Below are positions 23,496 through 36,158 of a DNA stretch of 64,000 bases, in pieces (position 1 is the first letter of the stretch; each line of letters starts with the position of its first letter). The notes beneath the pieces were generated by a model. It saw only the letters and a list, made by a program, of their open reading frames with translations, ran no database searches and was not told where the DNA came from. The stretch spans positions 4,340,001-4,404,000 of the forward strand of contig JAHWDD010000006.1 in NCBI GenBank assembly GCA_023897205.1, given 5' to 3'. The translations under genes and the position numbers were made by a program. Origin of the DNA: Exophiala sp. HKRS030. Taxonomy: Eukaryota > Ascomycota > Eurotiomycetes > Chaetothyriales > Herpotrichiellaceae.

Positions 23496-26452
23496 CTACA
23501 TCTTGCTTTGAGCCTTGCCCTCTCCTCTAGGGACCTTTCTTTCCACGCCCAATGACTCGAGATCTTTTTTCTTGTAGTAGTGGGGCGCCACTTCAATGAG
23601 CCATTCGGGCTTGAGTGGCATGCAACTCCGCATGTATTCCTTACTCGTGAGGACCAGTTCATGATATATCGTCCACTTCGGCTGACTTTCAATCAGCACG
23701 CTCGATGGGTGGATGTAGACGACCTGGCCGTTCTTGACCGTACGATAACTCTGACCATCACGTTGTAACCTGGCTGAATGCGGAAAGAAGCCGGCCGTGA
23801 TGGCTTTCTGGATAGGTTCAATGTTAGATTGACCTCCGCATGTCTTTCCGGCATCGACCTCGACACGATCACATAGCCTGGCCAGTTGATCGCGTACGTC
23901 TCGTGCTCTTGTCAGGCTGCGTTGTTGCAAGAAGTTCTCCTTAGCCCAAACGTAGCTATAATCAGAATCGGTCCACTCGTTGAAGATGTTCAGGAGGGAG
24001 AGATGGTCGCCGCCTTCTTTGTTTGTGAATCTCGCTCTGGCACTATCCGCATGAATCTTCTTGTCTTTCGGCCTGAAGAATAGCGCTGAAGCTTCACCGA
24101 GCATAGCGATGATTGAGAGGATCTCTTCGGTACAGCCGTATTTATCAGCGGCCAAGATCGATCGTGCAAGAGTGGGATCGGTAGGAAATTCTGCCATTTG
24201 TCGACCAATCTTTGTCAATTCGCCAGCATTGTTCAAAGCACCCAAGGCATATAACTGTTCAACAGCACGAACAATGGTATCCGTAGAGGGTGGATCCATA
24301 AAATCAAAATCGAGAAGGTCGTTAATCCCCAAACTCTTGAGCATGAGGATCACTCCAGACAAATTTGTCCTCTGAATTTCCGGTGTCGTGTTCTCATCAA
24401 GCTCGTTTTTATATGCTTGTGCAGTATAGAGCCGAAAGCACTTTCCAGGGCCCACACGTCCTGCACGACCTGCACGCTGACCAGCTGATGCGCGACTGCA
24501 AGGAACTACCACCAGCGACTCCATTCCAGTTCTGGGGTTATATTGATTTTCTTTCACGAACCCAGGGTCGATAACATAGACAATCCCATCGATTGTCAAT
24601 GAGGTTTCCGCGATATTCGTGGCTAGCACCACTTTTCTGGCATTTTGAGGGTGGGCTCAAAGATTTTGGCTTGCAAATCTGTTGGTAAATTTGCATAGAT
24701 TGGACATATGATCATTTCCTTGATCTTGTTCCCAAGCTTTCTGGCGGTTTCTTGGAGATTCAATTCCATCGCTTCTATCTCTTCCTGGCCGGTCAAGAAC
24801 ACCAGTATGTCGCCAGTGGGCTGTGTGATATGGATCTGAAAGACTGTGGTGATGGCAGCGGCGAGATAATTTGCTTCTGGCTGAGCTGTATAATGCACGT
24901 CGACTGCATACCGGCGACCTGGAATATTGAAAATAGGAGCATTGTCGAAGTACTTTTGAAACTTTTGCGCATCCATTGTTGCCGAGGAAATCAAGAGTCT
25001 GAGGTCAGGTCTAGCTCTGGCAATATCCTTGAGTAGACCACAGGCAATATCTGTACTCACGGTCCGTTCGTGAGCCTCATCTATCATCAATGCCGAGTAC
25101 TGCGACAGTTCTGGATCGGTTAGAAGCTCTCTGAGGAGCATACCATCCGTCATGTACTTGAGAACGGTCTTCTCGCTAGTATTGTCTTCGAATCGAATGG
25201 CATAACCAACTTCGTTGCCGAGTCTCTTGCCCATTTCTTCCGCAACTCTGGCTGCCACTGACATTGCGGCCACTCGCCGAGGCTGTGTACATCCGATTTT
25301 CATACCTCCCTTGGTATATCCAGCTTCGTGGAGATACTGCGGCAGTTGAGTCGTTTTCCCGCTTCCAGTCTCGCCAACGATAATCAAAACCTGATGGTTT
25401 TTCACGGCTTCGATGATTTCATCGCGATACTGATACACAGGTAGACTCTTCCTGGTCTCTTCCATGCTTTTCGCTTTTGCCTCAGCTGCATTGATGCGCT
25501 CGGCGAGTTGTCTCTGTTCTTTGGTCATACCTTTGCCCAGATCACCGCCTAGAGTCTCAGACATGACGAATTTCATCTGCTGACTTTCATCGAACACATA
25601 GCCATAGTCACCTTCGTCAATGAACTCCGACCTTTTGATCTGCGCCTCAGCGCGCTTCGTTTGTTCATTCTCCCATTCTTCATGCTCAGTCACATATCTC
25701 TCGCGACCCATCTCATCTCGGTCAACGTAGCGCTGGTATAAAGCTTGCTCCTTCTTCCTCTTGTCAATCTTGCCTTTTTCTGTGATATAGTCCTCCGGCA
25801 ATGCATATCCGTCAAGATGATCATCGATACTCAATCTCTCCTCGGCCAACCTCAAGACCTCTTTATTTCTCGCAAATTCCTCCTTCTCTTTCCTCGTAAG
25901 ATCTGGATTGTCCCTCAACTCGCGCTGTTCCTCGGCAACCTGCTGTCTGAGTAGGGCAAGTCGTTCTGTCTCACGCTTCTTGAGATAATCCTGTCTTGAG
26001 CGTATGCGCAGATCAGGCATCGCTGCACTCCTGGCCGCAGAATCATCGGCCAGCGCCCTCCTCTGCGCCGTGACGCTGTCCTTTGCGGCAGAGCGATCCT
26101 CGATTATCTTCTTCTGTCGTTCTTCGTCACGTTTTGCCAGGCGTTTCGCGAACTCGTCCCGGTCTTTCCTGTCCTGTTCTTCCGCTGTCTCTTTTGACTG
26201 TGGTGCAGGGGAAGGAGAGGCTCGACGGGTCACATTGGCTGCAGAGCCATCGGAAAGTTTCACCCGTTTGGCGGAGGACTCGGCGAACTCAGCGTCCGCT
26301 GCATCGGCATGTTGGGCTTCTTCTTCCTCCTCCTCTATCTCCTCGTCACCCCAGCGTTCCGCGAAGTCTTCATTGTCGTCACGACGTCGCCGATGGGCCG
26401 TATGTCGCTTATAGGGTCTGGTCCGATGCTCATTCGGTTCTTGTGCGGACAT
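23496..26452 (-). CDS. PRP2: DEAH-box pre-mRNA splicing helicase Prp2/Cdc28 (DHX16), frame broken once
   Basis: A single exon starts at ATG 26452 ([17 protein letters not shown]); the 42 in-frame codons upstream have no ATG. An acidic, coiled-coil N-terminal region of about 330 residues precedes the helicase core: motif I GETGSGKT (360-367), Ia [22 protein letters not shown] (458-461), [19 protein letters not shown] and [12 protein letters not shown]2 and OB domains follow, ending [20 protein letters not shown] as in DHX16/Prp2. Between KIFEPT and [13 protein letters not shown] the frame breaks at about 24649-24651. As sequenced, it stops at 24623, which removes motifs V and VI. Adding one G/C restores 985 aa. 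Prp2 drives spliceosome activation before the first step and is essential where tested, so a real null is unlikely. The Prp2 N-terminal extension of some fungi is not seen here. Confidence 0.93.
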
Positions 26453-26886
26453 ACCGTGACAACCACAGGCATGCGTGCTGCCTTTGTTACGATGGACTGA
26501 GCTCGACGCCGAGTCGTTCCTGAGTGTGATGGTATTGCCCGTCAGACTTTGGAGGCGATAAAGAATCTTTGTAGCCAACCTCTATGCACACTCCTGTGGA
26601 AAAGTGGTGTACGATTTGAATCATGAGTTTTTCGCAAAGCGTTCCGCAGGCGACGCCTGGAAGCAGTTCTCCGCAATCGCAGAAGTGCCACTATGGTTCA
26701 CCCAATTGCCAGAGAATTACGGCCAAGTATTTTGCACATAAATACGAACATGTGATATACTCTGTGCTCAGCACAAGTCGCCCATGTGGTTACAACTTGT
26801 GGAAGAACCCGGTCCAGTATCTTGGTAGCATTAATTTTCATATCATTCATTACATCTAAATGAATCTTCTCACGAAGAATCCAGAT
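26453..26886. other. Spacer between DPP4 3' end and PRP2 5' end
   Basis: 434 bp in which I looked for an additional 5' exon of PRP2 on the minus strand and found none with an ATG in a compatible frame and convincing splice sites. No other feature. Confidence 0.5.
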
Positions 26887-29238
26887 CTACGCTTTCCACA
26901 CCATCGCAATCAGACTGTCTAGACTCTTCTTGGACCACTGATGCACAACAGCCTCGCCCGAAACCCTTTGCACTTCGTTATACAGCTGCAGCGACAAAAA
27001 TCGATATAACCATGGTAAAGCACCATTGTAGTTGATACTGTGATCACTATCCGTGAATGTGAACAACTCGAACTTTTCTGGGCTGACACCTTCCCCGACA
27101 AGGAGATCAACCAGCGCCGCCGTATTTTGGTAGTGTACGTTGTCGTCTCCGAGTCCGTGAGTTATGGCGAAGCCGCCGGGGATTTGACCAAATCCGGTCG
27201 CATTGCGAACGGCTGTTTCATTGTAACCGGCCTCATTGGTTGCAGGCGTCTTCATGTAGCGTTCGGTGTATATGCTGTCGTAGAATCGCCAATCAGTGAC
27301 TGGCGCGGTTATAAGACCAAAGCTAAACGGTCCATCTGGCCCTTGCAGTTCGATGACTTTGGCCGATAGGTAGCCACCAAACGACCAACCCCAGATTCCG
27401 ACCTTATCGGGATTGACATATGGGGTTGATTCGACTATTTGCTGAGCTGCCCAAATTTGATCGATTGGCTCGTAGCGACCCAGGTGTGAGGCCACAGTGC
27501 TTCGAAATTCTCGACCTTTGTAGCCTGTGCCTCTCCCGTCCACTGTATAGGTGATGTATTGCAACTCTGGATCGGAGGCGACATACGCTCGGAATGTGAG
27601 TGTTTGGAACCGCTGATGGACTTCTTGCGCGCCAGGGCCACCGTATGGTGTAAACAAAACCGGGTATTGACGTGAGGAATTGAAATTTGGAGGAAGCCGC
27701 TGCATCACGTTCAAACTGTAGCCATCGGGGTGCTCGAGTTCGAAGTAAGTGATGTTAGGTAGGTTGTATTCCTGGAGTGCTTCCAGCAGCACAGAGTTGC
27801 TCGTTACAGTGGAGAGTGGTTCGGTATCGTTTGTGGCATACATCTCTTGATAAGGAACGTTTGGGCCTTGATACGACAGAAGGTAGTAGCCTCCAGCTGG
27901 AGAAAATGATGCCGAGTAGTACGCCGGCTCCTCATCATTGACGAGCGATGTGATCTCTCCAGTTGAGTACGACACGCTGTAAAGATGGCGAGATGTGCTA
28001 TGATATTGAGTTGACAAGAAATACACAAGCTCTCTTCCGGTGTCGATGCTAAGGATGCTCGTGACCTCCCACTCGCCCGAGGTAAGTGTGATGTTATCAC
28101 CGCCTGCTGTGGGGAAGAGATACAGATGATTCCAGCCCGACACATCTGAGAGGTCAACATACCAAGTCTCATTGCTGCCGTTGATGGAACCAATGTAGTG
28201 GATAGCAAGGTTATTGTCCAACCAACCATCAGAGCCGTCCCTCTCGCGGGTGACGGTGGTCTCACCAGTTTCAACGTCGACCAGGACATATCTATCAAGA
28301 TCTTGGACGCGGTTAAAAACTCGGAGAAGAATATTTGAATGTTCGTCAGTCACCCAAGCCACTTCACCAATGATTGTGTCGTTTGTCTCAAAGACGTCAA
28401 TTGGGATGGTAGAACTCTCAAGTGTTTCGACGTTAAGCAAGGTGAAAGCAACCGTCGGGTTCGTAGTACCGACTTTGGGGTACCGAAGTTCCAACTCCAC
28501 GGGATAGGGAGGAGCGATAGTCTCGTCGGCCATATAATAAGGTACGGTGAATGTGCCAACCCCGGTCTCATTGAAACTGAGATATGCAAGATGTGTGGCG
28601 TCGGGGCTCCAAAAGAAGGCATACGCCACACCGAAGACCTCTTCCTCGTACACCCAGTCGGGAACACCATGGAACAAATCTGGCCCACCGTCAAAAGTAA
28701 TTTGAGTGACTTCCGAATCGTTGCTTAGATACAAGTTGTTGCCACGAACAAACGCTATCGAGTTCCCAACAGGAGCCCAAGCGGCATATTGAACATCTCC
28801 CAGTGCGTCTTCATTCAAAGGTGTGCTCTCATTGTTTGCAACATCATACACCAGATAATCAGCGAGGTAAGAGTAACGATATTGCTTCGTGTAGTTGACT
28901 GAAAACAGAACTCGCTCTAAACTCGGTTGAATCCAGTATTCCCAATAGTCACTCGGTACCGCTGCACTCGGTACTAGGATGGTGCTGTTTCCGGTGACGA
29001 AGTTCTGAAGGACGAGGTCTCCATCGTCCGATAGAGTCACACCCACCCCATCATCGCCTCCCGCAAACCAATCTATCGCCGTTGTGTTGGCGCGAAGGTT
29101 GGCAGTCGGAACAGTCTCATCGAACGTTAGAATCTTGGTTCCATTACCCAGTGGCTGACGGGCTGGTCGAGGAACATCTATGGCACTAACGCATCCCACG
29201 ACGCCGAGTGCGAGCACCGCTGGGAATCGAAGCAACAT
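26887..29238 (-). CDS. DPP4: Secreted dipeptidyl peptidase IV (family S9B serine protease)
   Basis: One exon of 783 aa. The start is ATG 29238, just inside a GTG-opened frame. The first 19 residues, MLLRFPAVLALGVVGCVSA, form a classic signal peptide with no following membrane anchor, so the enzyme is predicted to be extracellular rather than vacuolar like yeast Dap2. An eight-bladed propeller region of about 500 residues contains the substrate N-terminus-binding Glu motif DWVYEEEVF near residue 195. The alpha/beta-hydrolase domain has GWSFGG with nucleophile Ser619, GDDNVHYQ with Asp698, and TDSDHS with His733. Spacing agrees with the human triad 630/708/740. Numerous N-x-S/T sequons fit a glycosylated secreted protein. 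It releases X-Pro or X-Ala dipeptides from polypeptides. The neighbours are unrelated. Confidence 0.95.
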   Translation of the reverse strand: MLLRFPAVLALGVVGCVSAIDVPRPARQPLGNGTKILTFDETVPTANLRANTTAIDWFAGGDDGVGVTLSDDGDLVLQNFVTGNSTILVPSAAVPSDYWEYWIQPSLERVLFSVNYTKQYRYSYLADYLVYDVANNESTPLNEDALGDVQYAAWAPVGNSIAFVRGNNLYLSNDSEVTQITFDGGPDLFHGVPDWVYEEEVFGVAYAFFWSPDATHLAYLSFNETGVGTFTVPYYMADETIAPPYPVELELRYPKVGTTNPTVAFTLLNVETLESSTIPIDVFETNDTIIGEVAWVTDEHSNILLRVFNRVQDLDRYVLVDVETGETTVTRERDGSDGWLDNNLAIHYIGSINGSNETWYVDLSDVSGWNHLYLFPTAGGDNITLTSGEWEVTSILSIDTGRELVYFLSTQYHSTSRHLYSVSYSTGEITSLVNDEEPAYYSASFSPAGGYYLLSYQGPNVPYQEMYATNDTEPLSTVTSNSVLLEALQEYNLPNITYFELEHPDGYSLNVMQRLPPNFNSSRQYPVLFTPYGGPGAQEVHQRFQTLTFRAYVASDPELQYITYTVDGRGTGYKGREFRSTVASHLGRYEPIDQIWAAQQIVESTPYVNPDKVGIWGWSFGGYLSAKVIELQGPDGPFSFGLITAPVTDWRFYDSIYTERYMKTPATNEAGYNETAVRNATGFGQIPGGFAITHGLGDDNVHYQNTAALVDLLVGEGVSPEKFELFTFTDSDHSINYNGALPWLYRFLSLQLYNEVQRVSGEAVVHQWSKKSLDSLIAMVWKA

Positions 29239-30630
29239 AGTCACGTATCCAAGTCAGAAGCGGATTAGGAAGCAGTCACACGCACTTACATCCGTGGAAA
29301 GTGATCGGACCTTCCCAAGACCAAGATTCAGGATATATGTACTTGGCCTTCATTCCGACTGTGGCGCACAGCACTGTGTCACTAGATGCAACACAAATGC
29401 GAGTCAAGCCTATCGATCCACTAGCTTCGTGAAAGTCGGGAATAATCAGAAGCATGCTATCAGCGGAGACCAACATTTCCACCCCTCCCCGAAAGATACC
29501 TTCCTCTTCGGTGGCACGAAGTTGTTGATCTTCCTTGTCAAGCGTTTCTTGGCACTTGGCGATGCGGGCAATTGTAACGTCACCCCAAGTTCATAAAAGT
29601 CGTCATTTTCGAACAACCTTGTCCATGTGTACAGAGAGGTGGGATGCAGGTGGCAGGATATATCTCAGTAGGAGGCAAACATGATCATTAAAGCTCTGCC
29701 CAATCCAATGGCATTCCGAGGCGATTCATGACGGAGTGGGAAATGAAAGACAGCCATGTTCGAGAGGTACCGCAATTGGCTGAATTGCCTATTGCACTCC
29801 CCATGCACAACTTAGCATGGGTGGATGACCGCGTTTTCTTATCTGATTTCGCTCAATTTGTTGTTCTCTGCCAGCAACAAAGTAGCATTCCGTGTGTGGA
29901 GACGACCGTCTAGCGGACTCGAATTTACTGGAATCACTCTTGATCAAGTATCACAAAAAGATATTGGAGATTGGCGGATAGCCAGATAGTCTCAATTGTG
30001 TCGTATCTCATTTCATCTGAAGGCTGTGCAGCGGTGGTACAACACTGTCGCCCGAATCCTCTACGGTTTACAGTAGCTCCTTTGATCCAGACAGTCACTA
30101 AATTTACCATTAGTTCTTCTGATCTCCAATCCCAGATTCCTTACTCCTCATACCCAGGCTCACACCCAGAGAGTCGACTACACCAACTTCGATCCTGTAG
30201 TCCGTTCTGAAGTTCAGAACCATAACAGCTGCCTAGGTTCCACGATCAGACGATGCTTACCAACACAGACTTGGACGCATCATTCAAAGGCAGCCTGGCC
30301 TCCTTCCTTATTTCAAGATCTCATTCGTTCATTCGAATTCGAAGCAGATGAAGCCATGCACATCATTCAAAGATTCCAATGTTCAGGGTGTCGCACAGTT
30401 GTGAGCCACAAGGTGCAGTATGCACACCAGAAGCTGCACACAGTGCCGTGTCGATCGATCCAGGTCCCATGAGGCAGCACTGGCAATCAAAATGCTGTAA
30501 ATCCTGTGATAAAATGTCCATCTCTTCCGTTCCATCACCATGCTCTATCCTTGGGTTTCCAATGCCAATAACGCAAGTCCATTGATTCCGCTTTGACCGG
30601 CAACAGTTGGACTGGTGCCATCCAAATGTG
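29239..30630. other. 1.4 kb spacer upstream of DPP4 and downstream of WEE1
   Basis: Holds the DPP4 promoter and the WEE1 3' region. I see only short random open frames on both strands and no repeats or RNA motifs worth listing. Confidence 0.5.
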
Positions 30631-33600
30631 TTAAACATCAATCATTTCAGCATCTTCAGCAAGAACCTCGTCAGCAGGTCCCCAGTTACCCTCGAAAATG
30701 GTTGCACCAGCCCGCCGACGCGCCTCTGCCCACCTCACACCTTCGGTATCCAGTAGCATGTGGGCAAGAGGTCGGTCCTCGGGTTCGGGCGAGATCATCC
30801 ATCGAACGACCTTATCGAGCGCCTGTTCATGCATGGGGTCAATCATGAATTGTGGGGGATCAAGTAATTCTCCGCTTCTTGGATTGTGGAACTCCTTGCC
30901 GAGATCGTGACTGGTTACCAACTCATTGTCGTAGCTGTTTCCAGCGGCAGTCTCGAATGAGCACAAGTCCTGCTCGACATTGAACGAGGATCCGGAAGAA
31001 AGAGGATTTCCAGAGGCGTCACGTAAAACACCACTTGTGTCAGAGCTCCAAGTCAAGCTGGGGACATCACTCATGTCACCATTTCGCAATTTCTGCCAAG
31101 AGACACCATTGTCAGGCAACTCGACATTCCCAGCGGTTTCCAGCATGATAAGACCTAAAGCGAAGACATCCGCTGGTTTGTCGTATCGACCCATCAGGAT
31201 TTCGGGACCAATGTACTCCCTGTCTCCTTCACCTTCGATCCCAGCTTTAGCTGGCCATTTGCTTGCCATGCCAAAATCCGCAATCTTCAAAACTCCCTCA
31301 AATGTGATGAGTACATTGGCGGGCTTGAGATCGAGATGAATAAAACCAGAATCATGAATATGCTTTAGTCCCTGTGGATTATTAGCCAAATTAATACAAG
31401 TCGAGACAGTGGAACACATACCATGGACAGTTCCAATAAGATTTTCCAGATGCGGAAATCATCCAACCTTGCTTTTAAGCCCACTTGAGCCAGGAAGACA
31501 TCAAGCGTACCTTCTTCACAAAACTCTGTCTGAATATAGAGATGGCCTTGCTCCTCCCAGCTGTCGACGTATGTCACGACGTGATCCGAGTGGCCCATGG
31601 CCTTCAGAACGTCTACCTCGTGAAGTTTTCGCTGGCGGTCGCGAACACCGGAATATGAATATCGAGATCTCTTGACAGCCCACACTTTTTCTGGAAGAGA
31701 GCCTCTGCTGGAAGGACGGCTAGTCGATATCGAGTAGATTTTGTGGAAGGGGGACGCCTCCGGGGGTTGTGAAACACGATAAACCTGAGAGAACTCTCCC
31801 GAGCCGATCAGATCCACTTTTTCGAATCTGGATGTCAGGCTAACATCCAGGTTGGAGACGTCGACTGCAGCTAGGTTCAGACTTGGACGATTGGAGAAGT
31901 TTGGGAAGTACTCTCGCGGGCCTGTTGGTGTCGCCGGGATGACGGGCGCTTTCCCTGGGTGGTTATGACTTCGTGAAACGTCCGCGCGGCCAGATATCGT
32001 GAGGCCACTTGGATCCGGTGGGAAAAAGCCTTCAAGGGGAGTACGGGGAGATACTCGGGGGCTGACTGTAGAAGCAAAATTCATCTTAGCATGATCTCCA
32101 GTAGGTGAGTGCGGGGAATGAAAGGAAAGACTTCTTCGTATAAGTGGCATCGGTAGGTTGGGATTCTTCAACATCTGACCACAGGCATGGGAAGGAGTTG
32201 ATCGAGCCAGGGCTTTCGACGCCGATGATGGTTTCAGATTCTCGGAACGAGAATTCTCCATCACTCTGTCACTGTCCCGGTCGATGCGTCTAAGATGTCT
32301 TACAATAGGAGAGAACTTACTGTTCGTCAGATGGGTACTGAAATGTGAGACGGGTGGATGATGAGCCGTAGCTTGTGCTCCTGGCTGGTGAGGTGATGGG
32401 GATACAGAGTCACGGTCTTGCTCATCGTAGAAATGCTTTGTTGGCGTGGGTGGATAGTCCGAATCTGTGGATTGACTGTCGGTTCTGGTGATCGGAGAGC
32501 GGGAATTTGCTTTGTCTTCCGTTTCGATTGAGGCAAAACTTCCCTTCCGCAGGAGATTGTGTTTGCTCGGTCGAGATCCAAAGATACCGATACTTCTAGA
32601 GAACGGAAACGCCGAAACCTTTGAGTGTGCATGATATTGTTCCAATGGAGTTGCCGGAGTCGCAGATGTACCAAATGATGGACGAGATGCTCTGATGGCG
32701 TTCTGGGTCCTGAATTTGTCGTCGGCCTGAAAAATCACAGATTGTTTCTTGCAAGGCGTATCGGGCATGTGAGCCTTCGGGAGACCAGCATTGGGGTCTT
32801 CGACATTTCGATTCTTTTTAGAAATCAGTCCAGTTGACATGAAGGCTGCTGGTAATGGTTTTGCAGCTTTGTAGTTGCCTGGGGTTGCGAATGAGCTTTG
32901 AGATGAGAAGTCAACTTGGGGTGATGGTGTTGGCCGCATCGCACCGACAGGAAGCGACTTTGAGAAATCATGAGACCGAGGTCTATTTGGCCTATGTATT
33001 GGCTCGTGCGTAGGGGAATCGTCCTGATCACTAAGTTGCGACGACGAGTGAGTCATAGCGTTGGATAATGGATGTCTAGGTTGCTGGGCAAGACTCTGTT
33101 GAACTGAAGACAATGGATGAATGGAGGCGCTCAAGAGGCTTCCCTGGCTCGAAAAAGGACTTTCGCGCGGTCCAGGCTCGAGATGCTGATCAAGAGACAT
33201 TCTTGAACCCTTTTTGCTGCTTGTGATAGACGATAGATCTGACCAAGATTTGTCGAGATCCATGACTTGGTTGAATTTCAGGTTACTTGGCCGGTCCAAT
33301 TGCCGCTGCTGCAACGTTGACTTGCGTAAGGATGAGGAACGTTTGGGAATTGTTGAGAAGCGGGAAGACAAGTTCATAGACGAATTGGGGCCGGAGAAAA
33401 AGTCGTTGTCATCCTGGGAGCGCTTATCGGTAAACATATTTTCCTGCAGGTTATCTGACTCAAATATGCTGAAATCTAGCCCAGGGCCATGCAGACTGCG
33501 CCTCTTTGCAGAAGGACTCTCAAAGTTCGGTGTATCGTCCGATCGAGTTGCTTCTGAGCGCTTCATGGGACTCAGAGGTGCCACAGCAGTGATCAGGGCC

Positions 33601-34175
33601 CCTCCGCTTCGTCGTTTTTCCTGCCGTGTATGCGCCGTCCTCCAACTCAGGGTTTCGTCTGTCCAGCGAATCTCGTTTTCCTTGGTCTCGCCGTTCAAAC
33701 ATTTCAGAGCCATTTCGCGTTCTGCTTCCGTGGAGCTGCGCTTCCTAACAGGCATGGGTGAGGCATTGCCACTATCACACGAGTCCGCAAGAGCTCGTTT
33801 AGAAGGGCTTTTGGGAGACGTTCGCGTCCGAGATATCGGGTGTGCCTGATTTGCTCGACGTATGGCCGGTCGTTGAAAGCGAGTAGCCTGAGATGTGCGC
33901 GTCGAATGTGGCGATATAATGTTTGCCAATTGTGAAAAAGTATCCGAGGTGGACTTACGGGAGGGCGACAACGGAGATGGCGAGAAAGGTAAATTACCTG
34001 GGGCAGGAGAGCGGAATGGGTATTGGCGAATGTCTGAATTCTTGGACGGAGAGCGAGACAGGGACCTGCGAATCTCGCGTATAGCGGAGTGAGGATCGAA
34101 GGAAGAGATTGCTCTGGGTGAATGGTGTCGGATATGGTCACGCTCCTCGCGGTGAGGAGAGTATGTTGCCATCAT
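30631..34175 (-). CDS. WEE1: Wee1-family CDK-inhibitory protein kinase
   Basis: Two exons, 34175-31422 and 31371-30631, with a 50-nt intron (GTATGT...CCACAG) that interrupts the kinase domain. The product is 1164 aa. About 785 N-terminal residues are disordered and dense in SP/TP sites, a usual target for CDK and checkpoint phosphorylation. The kinase domain has GSGEFSQVYRV and AVKRS, then the Wee1-specific catalytic loop HLDLKPAN (930-937), DFGMA (950-954) and activation segment GEGDREYIGPE (965-975). The latter two features distinguish Wee1 from ordinary Ser/Thr kinases. Family knowledge: it phosphorylates the inhibitory tyrosine of Cdk1 to delay mitosis. The extreme C-terminus is acidic (EDAEMIDV). 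The frame is intact and no second Wee1/Mik1 copy is present. Confidence 0.96.
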
Positions 34176-36158
34176 GGCTGAGACGAAGTTTGTTGTAGTC
34201 TCACGATATAGTAAAAGAGAGTGTGCGAGTCTGGCCTAAGGCCATGTGTATGAGGTTATGACCGAGACAGTGTCTCACAGCAGGGTCTTTCCGGTTGTTT
34301 GGCGTGGAGTTTTGGGTCCTCAAGTGTAGGTCAGTCCAGAGTGCATTCTACCCGAAAAGCAGGATAAAGATTTCGAGTGAGAAGGCTGCCGCTGCGAAAG
34401 CTGTTTACTCGCGATGAAGTTGGCTACTTGTCGATGGCTGCAATATCGAATCGTTTGACCAAGTCTTTGTCCTCCTTCGTAGTGTCCGCATGCAATGAAT
34501 ATGTGGGAAGCATGAACAGCGTTGGGAAGAGTGGAAGGTAAACAAGTCAGCAAAACTTGGCGATTGAGAGGAATGATAGGTGTGAAGCTGGATGAAAGAG
34601 GTAGGGTTGGTGATGATCTGAGGCAAGAGTGAGAATGATGAGCGGCCGTCCGCTGTGTAGTGAGGGTTTGGTAGCGATTCAGGCTTGCTGTGACAGGTGG
34701 TGATTCGTAAGGCGCGATGAGTGGTGAGCAGACGCTGTTGGATGTATGCGAAGAGGGAAGGCGCGAATGACGAGTCTTGTTGATGGAATCTTCCGGGAGT
34801 TGGTGAGGTGATTGCGACGACCAGCAGAGATGGGTGTCTAAGGTTGGTGGGAGGTGGTAGGGTCTGGGCCGGACGACTGTTGAATATCTGCCTCTGAGTG
34901 GTGGATGGAGGATGACGATCAACGGAAGATGTGTACAGAGTAGTGATGTGCTCTGGTGTCTGCGTAGAGGCCCAAAGGTTGAATTGTCTTGATCATCAGC
35001 TGGGCCCAAATCGAGGGCTCGATGTGCGTGTGGTGTGGCACATACGCGTCTACATCGGCAGTCTTTTTTGACGATTCACGCGTCGCCAAGTAGTAAACAA
35101 CCCGTTGCGACCAGTCCATTTCAAGACTAGTGCGTGTCTACTTTGTCCAGGGCCCCTAGGGTCTCCGTCTCCTGCCTGAAGTTTGTGCCCAAGCGTGGCC
35201 ACTTGCCCACTTGCCCTCTTGCCCTCTTGCCCTCACTCGCCCACTCACGGCGCGCCTGCTGCCTACTCCTGTGCAGAGCAATAAGAAAACTCGTGACCAT
35301 CGATCCTCCACCTCGTGATCTTCTAGCCCCGAGGCACACCAGGAAGGGGTTTGCCACCAAACAAAATCACGCTAATCAATCACTTTTTGCCAGCATACCT
35401 GCCTCAGCGTTAGAGGTCCATTAAAATCTACCCAACTAATTCCATGGTTGCCTGTCGTTGTCTGTCTACGCCACTATGAATCGAGGTTTCTAGCCGTCTC
35501 TCCATTCATCGTCACTGTCTAGTAGCCAGTGTGTGCCAGTGGTCTCTATCTACCTCGTTATCTCACTCAGGTCATGGGTACGAGGGAGAAGACGTCATCT
35601 TAGTTTTAATCAGCAACTCCTGCTCATTTCCTAGGAGCCTACCCGCCATTTCAGGATGTGCACTAGACGAGATTATCAATTTCTACAGTCCGGCGTGCGC
35701 AATTGTCGAGCCCGGAACTTCAATATTACTTGATTGCTTATGATCTGCAATCTAGATTTGAGACTATCCGAGTCGCGCACAAGAAGGAGCTTTCTCGTCT
35801 GCACCACGTTCAAATTTATCACATCCGTGCTTGTTCGATTGCACAACTAGAGAATCCTTCGTATGTTCCGGACTTATCTAATCTCATGCATGCCATCAAC
35901 AACTCGCTACCGGTATTCCTAAACTCCGTCCTTGGCTAAACGGTCAAGACCCACGAGGATAAATTGGCACCATCAGTCGCTTAACTATTGATAGTTCTTT
36001 CTTGCATGGGTGATATACCGTCTCACTCGAGCGGTGACGATCCGTGGAGCAATATCGGAGTTGCGTCGGAGAACTAGCCCTCTGCTGGAGTTTCGTAGTT
36101 GAAATTGGTTCAGGTACACCCGTGGGATGTTGGTCCTACACATGATGTTTCGAGGTCT
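34176..36158. other. 2.0 kb spacer holding the WEE1 promoter and long leader
   Basis: Both neighbouring genes are on the minus strand. The minus-strand frame 35009-34320 is open for 229 codons, but its composition (Ser/His/Leu/Pro by pyrimidine bias) and lack of any conserved motif suggest leader DNA of WEE1 rather than a gene. Confidence 0.5.

Noticed and set aside
33214..33849. 211-codon plus-strand open frame
   Set aside because: Antisense shadow of the WEE1 N-terminal region.
34320..35009. 229-codon open frame on the minus strand upstream of WEE1
   Set aside because: Ser/His/Pro/Leu composition follows from pyrimidine bias, with no conserved motif or ATG context; more likely WEE1 leader.
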